Assembly (NCBI GenBank): GCA_002730985.1
Contig: PCBP01000051.1
Location: 1-10,449, forward strand
From: Flavobacteriales bacterium
GTDB lineage: Bacteria > Bacteroidota > Bacteroidia > Flavobacteriales > BACL11
DNA: 10,449 nt
Direction: 5' to 3'
Shown piece by piece: positions 6,489-10,449 of the stretch. Both the position numbers and the translations under genes were made by a program. Every line of letters begins with the position of its first letter. Position 1 is the first letter of the stretch. Under the pieces are notes generated by a model. That model was not told the DNA's origin, did no database searches, and saw only the letters and a list, made by a program, of their open reading frames with translations.

Positions 6489-8126
6489 TTATTGACTTAA
6501 TAACACCCTCGCATTCTCAAATGCCTCTGATGTAACTTCTTTTCCACTTAATAATTTTGCAATCTCCTCTATCCTAGCTTGTTTATCTAAATTTTTTACA
6601 TTTGAAACAGTTTCAATACCAATAACTGATTTTACTACCTTAAGATGTTCATCTGCCTTTGAGGCAATCTGAGGCAAATGAGAAATTGCTATAAGCTGAG
6701 TTGACTTACTAATTTCCTGCATCATTTTCCCCATTAATGCTGCTATCTCTCCACTAACCCCTATATCTATTTCGTCAAAAACTAGAATATCTACTTCCGA
6801 AATTGTTGCAGAAATATACTTTATGGCCAACATAAGTCTTGATAATTCACCACCAGAAGCCACTTTTGACACCTCCAGTAATTCACCTCCTCTATTTGCT
6901 GAAAAAAGGAAAGATATTGATGTATTTCCAAATTTATGATAACTATCACTCACATTAATAGCCGCCATAAAGTTTGCATAAGGCATTCCTAAATTTATTA
7001 AATTGCTTTCTACCTCTTTCTTTAGAAAAGGGAGAATATTATTACGTTTAATATTTAAGTCAGATGCCTTCCCTTGCAAAACCAAAAATTGATCTTCTAT
7101 CTCAATCTTCTTGTTTTTCAACTCCATCTCAGATGATAATGAAAGTTTAATTCTGGATTTAATCTCCTGCTGATAAATAAGTAAGCCCGCCACAGTATCC
7201 TTTCTGTGTTTTTGCAATAATTTATTAATTACATCTAACCTATTATTAAGAACAAGCAACTCAGACGGATCCAATCTAAGTTTGTTGTCTAGAGAAGCTA
7301 GATTAGAACTCACATCATTTAATTCAATAATAACACTCGCTACTCTTTCATAAAGCTCAGTAAAAGTTTCAAATTCCAACAACTTTCTTTTTACAGAAGA
7401 TAACTGAGATAAAATACCCTGCTCATTATTTAAATATTTCTCACTCTCAGAAACTACATTCATAACCCCTTCAATATTTTCTAAAATTGAGATCTTCTGC
7501 TCAAGCTTCTCTTTCTCCCCAGCTTCTAAATTGCAATTCTCCAACTCCTCAAGTTGGTACTGCAAAAAGTCTAATTCATTCTCTGGCAAACTTCCTGATC
7601 TCTGGATAAGATCTAACTCCATCTTGAGCTGATTGTATTTCTGTAATTCTTCCTGATATGAAAGAAGCTCCTTTTCTGATTTAGCTAATCTGTCAATTAA
7701 AGCGAACTGGGCAGTCTCATCTTTTAATAGAATTGACTGATGCTGAGCATGAATCTCAATTATCTTATTTCGAAACTCTGATAGAACATTAAGTAAAACC
7801 GGAGTGTCATTTATAAAAGCTCTACTTTTCCCATCAGAATTAAATTCTCTCCTAATAACCGTTAATTCTTGAAAATCAAGATCATGCTTCTCGAAAAAAT
7901 CCAGCTTTGATTTTTGGATACTAAACTCTCCCTCAATTATTGTCTTGGCAGAAGTCTTATCTATAGAATACCTCTCTATTCTTTTGCCTAATAGCAATGT
8001 CAGTGCATCAAGCATAACTGATTTTCCAGCACCTGTTTCACCAGAGATAACAGTAAAACCTTTTTTGAAATCTATACTTACATCTTTTAATAAAGTGTAG
8101 TTCCTAATTTTAAGGTTTCTAATCAT
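6489..8126 (-). CDS. recN: DNA repair protein RecN (SMC-like ATPase)
   Basis: RecN is a cytoplasmic SMC-family ATPase recruited to DNA double-strand breaks to support RecA-dependent repair. The 545-residue product has the SMC plan. The N-terminal head carries Walker A GETGAGKS (29-36) and the RecN-type SRAFINDTPV (101-110). The Q-loop region IEIHAQHQ follows at 123-130. Two coiled-coil arms rich in Leu, Glu and Lys span about 145-370. The C-terminal head has signature SGGELSR (424-430), Walker B LVFDEID (448-454) and the H-loop His483 in AISHLPQIASKAD. Length is typical. The start overlaps the DUF4835 stop as ATGA. It is preceded by GGAGGAG four bases upstream, an unusually good Shine-Dalgarno match for this phylum. 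No SOS box was recognised, and expression from the upstream operon is likely. Confidence 0.97.
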   Translation of the reverse strand: MIRNLKIRNYTLLKDVSIDFKKGFTVISGETGAGKSVMLDALTLLLGKRIERYSIDKTSAKTIIEGEFSIQKSKLDFFEKHDLDFQELTVIRREFNSDGKSRAFINDTPVLLNVLSEFRNKIIEIHAQHQSILLKDETAQFALIDRLAKSEKELLSYQEELQKYNQLKMELDLIQRSGSLPENELDFLQYQLEELENCNLEAGEKEKLEQKISILENIEGVMNVVSESEKYLNNEQGILSQLSSVKRKLLEFETFTELYERVASVIIELNDVSSNLASLDNKLRLDPSELLVLNNRLDVINKLLQKHRKDTVAGLLIYQQEIKSRIKLSLSSEMELKNKKIEIEDQFLVLQGKASDLNIKRNNILPFLKKEVESNLINLGMPYANFMAAINVSDSYHKFGNTSISFLFSANRGGELLEVSKVASGGELSRLMLAIKYISATISEVDILVFDEIDIGVSGEIAALMGKMMQEISKSTQLIAISHLPQIASKADEHLKVVKSVIGIETVSNVKNLDKQARIEEIAKLLSGKEVTSEAFENARVLLSQ

Positions 8127-9037
8127 CTGTCTCCTCCTGATTCTTGCTGGGAAATTGATTCATACTTAGTGGAATGGGAAGGGTCTATTTCAAGTAAAGT
8201 TTTAATAATTCTAGCCTGTTCATTAGGAAAAGCTCCAGAGTAAATATTAACTATTTCATCTGATTTCGCATCAAAAAATAATTGCAAAAGAAATGCGGAA
8301 GAATTTTCTCTATAGATACTTTTTAGACTTTCTAAAGCTTCTGTGATTTCAAATCTAGCATCTTCTGACTCCTCCCCTAATTTATCTAAGCCTTGTCTAT
8401 GATAAAGATACATGACTGTATGAAAATCTGAATACCTTTGATCCATTAGATCATGAGCTAACCAATAACGATTTTTATCACTCTCAAAGGCTTTCCAACC
8501 TGGTTCTGGCGCATTCTGAGCGTTAGTTACTATCCTCTGGGCTATATTAAAGTATTCATTACCCCCCTCTTCTGAAAAGGTTGCAAAATCTAAACCCAAA
8601 ATGATATTCACATAAAATGCTAATACAGATGTTAGATTTGACATATGTGTTGCATCAGAAAACTCTAAAGATTGATATTCTAGATACTTAAACCTGAATT
8701 TGTTATCTAGATAATTAAATAACGTAGACTTATATGAAGTGCCAAAAACAGGCCTAGTACTCTGAATCTGGATAGAACCTTCATACTCATCATTAGATAT
8801 CTTCCTTGTAATATTAATTCTTATAGTACATTCAATCCTCTCTTCATTTTCTATTTTAGTAGATGTCCATATTTTATTATTAATAAAATCATAGATTTCT
8901 GTTCGCATTGTCTGAAAAACTTTTCTATCACTAGTCTGAACTTGCGACGAACTAACACTTACATTACATAAGAGCTCTTGAGCATGAGCCATGAATGAGA
9001 ATCCTAAAAACACCAGTAAGAGGAATATTCTTTTCAT
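8123..9037 (-). CDS. porD: Exported DUF4835 / PorD-family protein
   Basis: A 304-residue protein with a clear signal peptide: MKR, a hydrophobic run to Phe15, and a predicted AHA|QE cleavage after Ala19. The mature part begins QELLCNVSV, typical of DUF4835. Other family-like stretches are STRPVFGTSYKSTLFNYLD, the segment around LAFYVNIILGLDFATFS and AQNAPEPGWKAFESDKNRYW. It has no later membrane segment, so a periplasmic or outer-membrane-associated place is inferred. From memory this family is now labelled type IX secretion system protein PorD in databases; no other type IX gene is in the window, and the mechanism is not evident from sequence. Its ATG directly follows the coaBC stop (TAAATG) and its stop overlaps recN. 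The family call is firm, the functional label less so. Confidence 0.85.
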   Translation of the reverse strand: MKRIFLLLVFLGFSFMAHAQELLCNVSVSSSQVQTSDRKVFQTMRTEIYDFINNKIWTSTKIENEERIECTIRINITRKISNDEYEGSIQIQSTRPVFGTSYKSTLFNYLDNKFRFKYLEYQSLEFSDATHMSNLTSVLAFYVNIILGLDFATFSEEGGNEYFNIAQRIVTNAQNAPEPGWKAFESDKNRYWLAHDLMDQRYSDFHTVMYLYHRQGLDKLGEESEDARFEITEALESLKSIYRENSSAFLLQLFFDAKSDEIVNIYSGAFPNEQARIIKTLLEIDPSHSTKYESISQQESGGDR

Positions 9038-10234
9038 TTAGTATAATTCTATAATCTTTGTAATAATATCTTTAGCAACTTCTGACTTATCTTTTAACTC
9101 AAAATCAAAGATATTATTTTTTCTGTCAATAATAGTAATCTTATTTGTACTATGCCCAAAACCAGACCCTCTATCATTTAACGAATTAAGCACAATCATA
9201 TCAAGATCCTTATTTTTAAGTTTTTCTTTAGCATTTCTTAATTCATCTTTTGTCTCTAAAGCAAAACCAACTATAAATTGTTTTTCTGTCCTTTTTGATG
9301 CCAAAACTGACAAGATATCAATAGTTCTTAGAAGCGGTATTGTAAGATCTTTATCTGTTTTTTTAATCTTATCATTTGAAAAAGAACTAGGCTTATAATC
9401 TGAAACAGCTGCAGTGAATATTGATATATCTGAACTTGGAAAGCAATTATCTGCCATCTTAAACATTTCATTAGCCGATTCTACCTTATGCACAATAATA
9501 TTAGAATGTTCTACATCAATATGTGAGGGGCCCAGTATAAGTGTAACCTTTGCCCCATTATTAGCACATTCTAAAGCTAATGAAATACCCATTTTGCCTG
9601 AAGATCGATTCCCAATAAAACGAACAGGGTCTATTGCCTCATAAGTGGGGCCTGCTGTAATTAACACTTCTTTACCTGACAACAACAATTTCGTGGATAG
9701 ATCTAAATTAATGTGTTCAATAATCTCCGAAGGTTCAGCCATCCTACCTTCCCCAACTAAACCGCTAGCAAGTTCTCCAAAACCAGAAGGAATAAGAATG
9801 TCCCCAAAAGACTTCAGCTTCTCAATATTCTTGACTGTAGTTGGATGCCTATACATATCTAAATCCATAGCAGGCGCAAAATAAACAGGACATTTTGCTG
9901 ACAAATAAGTTGCTAAAAGTAGATTGTCACATTCTCCAGTTGTCATCTTAGCCATAGTATTTGCAGTAAGCGGAGCGATAACCATAAAATCAGCCCATAA
10001 ACCCAGATCAACATGACTATTCCATTCTCCACTTTCGGCATCAACCATTTCTGAAAGAACTGGATTCTCAGATAAAGTAGCAAGTGTAAAAGGAGCAACA
10101 AAAAGTAAAGAAGCCTCAGTTTGAATTACCTTAACTGAAGCTCCTTCTTTCTTAAACAAACGCACAAGCTCTACACTCTTATAAGCTGCAATACTAGCTG
10201 ATACTCCTATTAATACCTTTTTTCCTTTAAGCAT
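9038..10234 (-). CDS. coaBC: Bifunctional phosphopantothenoylcysteine decarboxylase / phosphopantothenate-cysteine ligase CoaBC
   Basis: CoaBC makes 4'-phosphopantetheine in coenzyme A synthesis: the C-terminal CoaB half joins 4'-phosphopantothenate to cysteine using CTP, and the N-terminal flavoprotein CoaC half decarboxylates the product. Residues 1-180 show the FMN-binding GVSASIAAYK (10-19), active-site His74 in WNSHVDLGLW, the PLTANTMAK stretch (88-96) and PAMDLDMYRHP (121-131). CoaB spans about 188-398, with AGPTYEAIDPVRFIGNRSSG (194-213), FTAAVSDYKP (273-282), KIKK near 289 and GFALET (323-328). The length of 398 is normal. Two residues differ from E. coli: the motif Asn125 equivalent is Asp124, and the Cys158 equivalent is Ser157 in GELASGL. 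I believe both are usual in Bacteroidota. The ATG overlaps the end of rpoZ by 8 bases. Confidence 0.96.
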   Translation of the reverse strand: MLKGKKVLIGVSASIAAYKSVELVRLFKKEGASVKVIQTEASLLFVAPFTLATLSENPVLSEMVDAESGEWNSHVDLGLWADFMVIAPLTANTMAKMTTGECDNLLLATYLSAKCPVYFAPAMDLDMYRHPTTVKNIEKLKSFGDILIPSGFGELASGLVGEGRMAEPSEIIEHINLDLSTKLLLSGKEVLITAGPTYEAIDPVRFIGNRSSGKMGISLALECANNGAKVTLILGPSHIDVEHSNIIVHKVESANEMFKMADNCFPSSDISIFTAAVSDYKPSSFSNDKIKKTDKDLTIPLLRTIDILSVLASKRTEKQFIVGFALETKDELRNAKEKLKNKDLDMIVLNSLNDRGSGFGHSTNKITIIDRKNNIFDFELKDKSEVAKDIITKIIELY

Positions 10235-10449
10235 CTATGTCTTCATCTTCCGACTTATCCCCATCTCTCATGTAAAGAGCATCATCTAAAAGTTCTTGCA
10301 TTGCAATAGCCCAAGGTTTTGGCAAGCCTTCATAAAACTTTGATACTGCAATCTGCTCTTTATTCTCAAAGACTTCATCAAGTTGGTCCTGTGAGATTTC
10401 GAATTCTTTTAATTTCTCCATTAACTCTTCTTTCATATTTTCATTTACC
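10227..10449 (-). CDS. rpoZ: DNA-directed RNA polymerase omega subunit, Bacteroidota type, C-terminal part (5' end outside window)
   Basis: Omega is a small RNA polymerase subunit that helps assemble and stabilise beta'. The visible part contains EVFENKEQIAVSKFYEGLPK followed by an acidic tail, a pattern I associate with the C-terminus of Bacteroidota omega-like proteins, and it sits directly before coaBC as expected. The frame remains open upstream of the Met at 10436 (preceding codons V-N-E-N) to the window edge. That Met is therefore probably internal: the family is around 100 residues and its N-terminal half should lie beyond 10449. Treating the 69-residue ORF as a complete gene would be wrong. 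The stop overlaps the coaBC start (ATGCTTAA shared). The conserved omega core that would settle the call is not in this window. Confidence 0.8.
   Translation of the reverse strand, partial: VNENMKEELMEKLKEFEISQDQLDEVFENKEQIAVSKFYEGLPKPWAIAMQELLDDALYMRDGDKSEDEDIDA

Noticed and set aside
9414..9884. Two adjacent plus-strand ORFs (76 and 79 codons) inside coaBC
   Set aside because: Antisense to conserved CoaBC motifs; they follow from its codon pattern.
9038..10234. CoaBC as an inactivated pseudogene because of the Cys-to-Ser change
   Set aside because: The full frame, all other motifs and operon position are intact, and the same substitution is recalled from other Bacteroidota.
1..10449. Mobile element, phage, CRISPR or defence-island signatures
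   Set aside because: No transposase, integrase, terminal repeats, tRNA or repeat arrays; all genes are housekeeping or metabolic in appearance.

Overview
The window is AT-rich, densely coded chromosomal DNA from a member of the Bacteroidota, probably flavobacteria-like. Five things point there. The gene order rpoZ (omega) - coaBC - DUF4835/PorD - recN - fabI is a housekeeping cluster familiar from that phylum. The omega-like C-terminus, FabI and DUF4835 proteins are of Bacteroidota type. gyrA and clpC lie head to head. Two putative promoters carry exact TAnnTTTG -7 boxes. Most starts lack a Shine-Dalgarno sequence. I see no mobile element, CRISPR array, tRNA or rRNA, and no gene-free stretch longer than 300 bases.

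Layout from left to right. (1) 1-1237, minus: the N-terminal 412 codons of gyrA, cut by the window edge. (2) 1238-1427: a 190-base divergent intergenic region holding the gyrA and clpC promoters. (3) 1428-3950, plus: complete clpC, a two-ATPase-ring Clp unfoldase. (4) 3947-5556, minus: a two-gene unit of a sulfotransferase-like protein followed by a class IV (PLP) aminotransferase, joined by an ATGA overlap. It converges on clpC so tightly that the stop codons overlap. (5) 5557-5622: a small intergenic space with a convincing intrinsic terminator for the fabI transcript and a perfect AT palindrome. (6) 5623-10449, minus: the compact run (partial rpoZ) > coaBC > DUF4835/PorD > recN > fabI, with junctions that overlap or abut except before fabI, which has a short spacer and probably its own promoter.

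How the genes fit together. The long minus-strand run combines a transcription subunit (omega), coenzyme A synthesis (CoaBC), an exported envelope protein, DNA break repair (RecN) and fatty acid elongation (FabI). CoaBC and FabI are linked metabolically because the acyl carrier protein needs the phosphopantetheine arm made from CoA. GyrA and ClpC are housekeeping proteins.

The least understood part is the sulfotransferase-like/aminotransferase pair. From memory, plants carry a single protein (Arabidopsis 'branched-chain-amino-acid aminotransferase-like') with the same two domains fused in the same order. That suggests the two products act in one undescribed pathway, and that the usual 'branched-chain aminotransferase' label is unreliable. 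The second point worth a check is that CoaBC lacks the catalytic Cys and motif Asn described for the E. coli decarboxylase.
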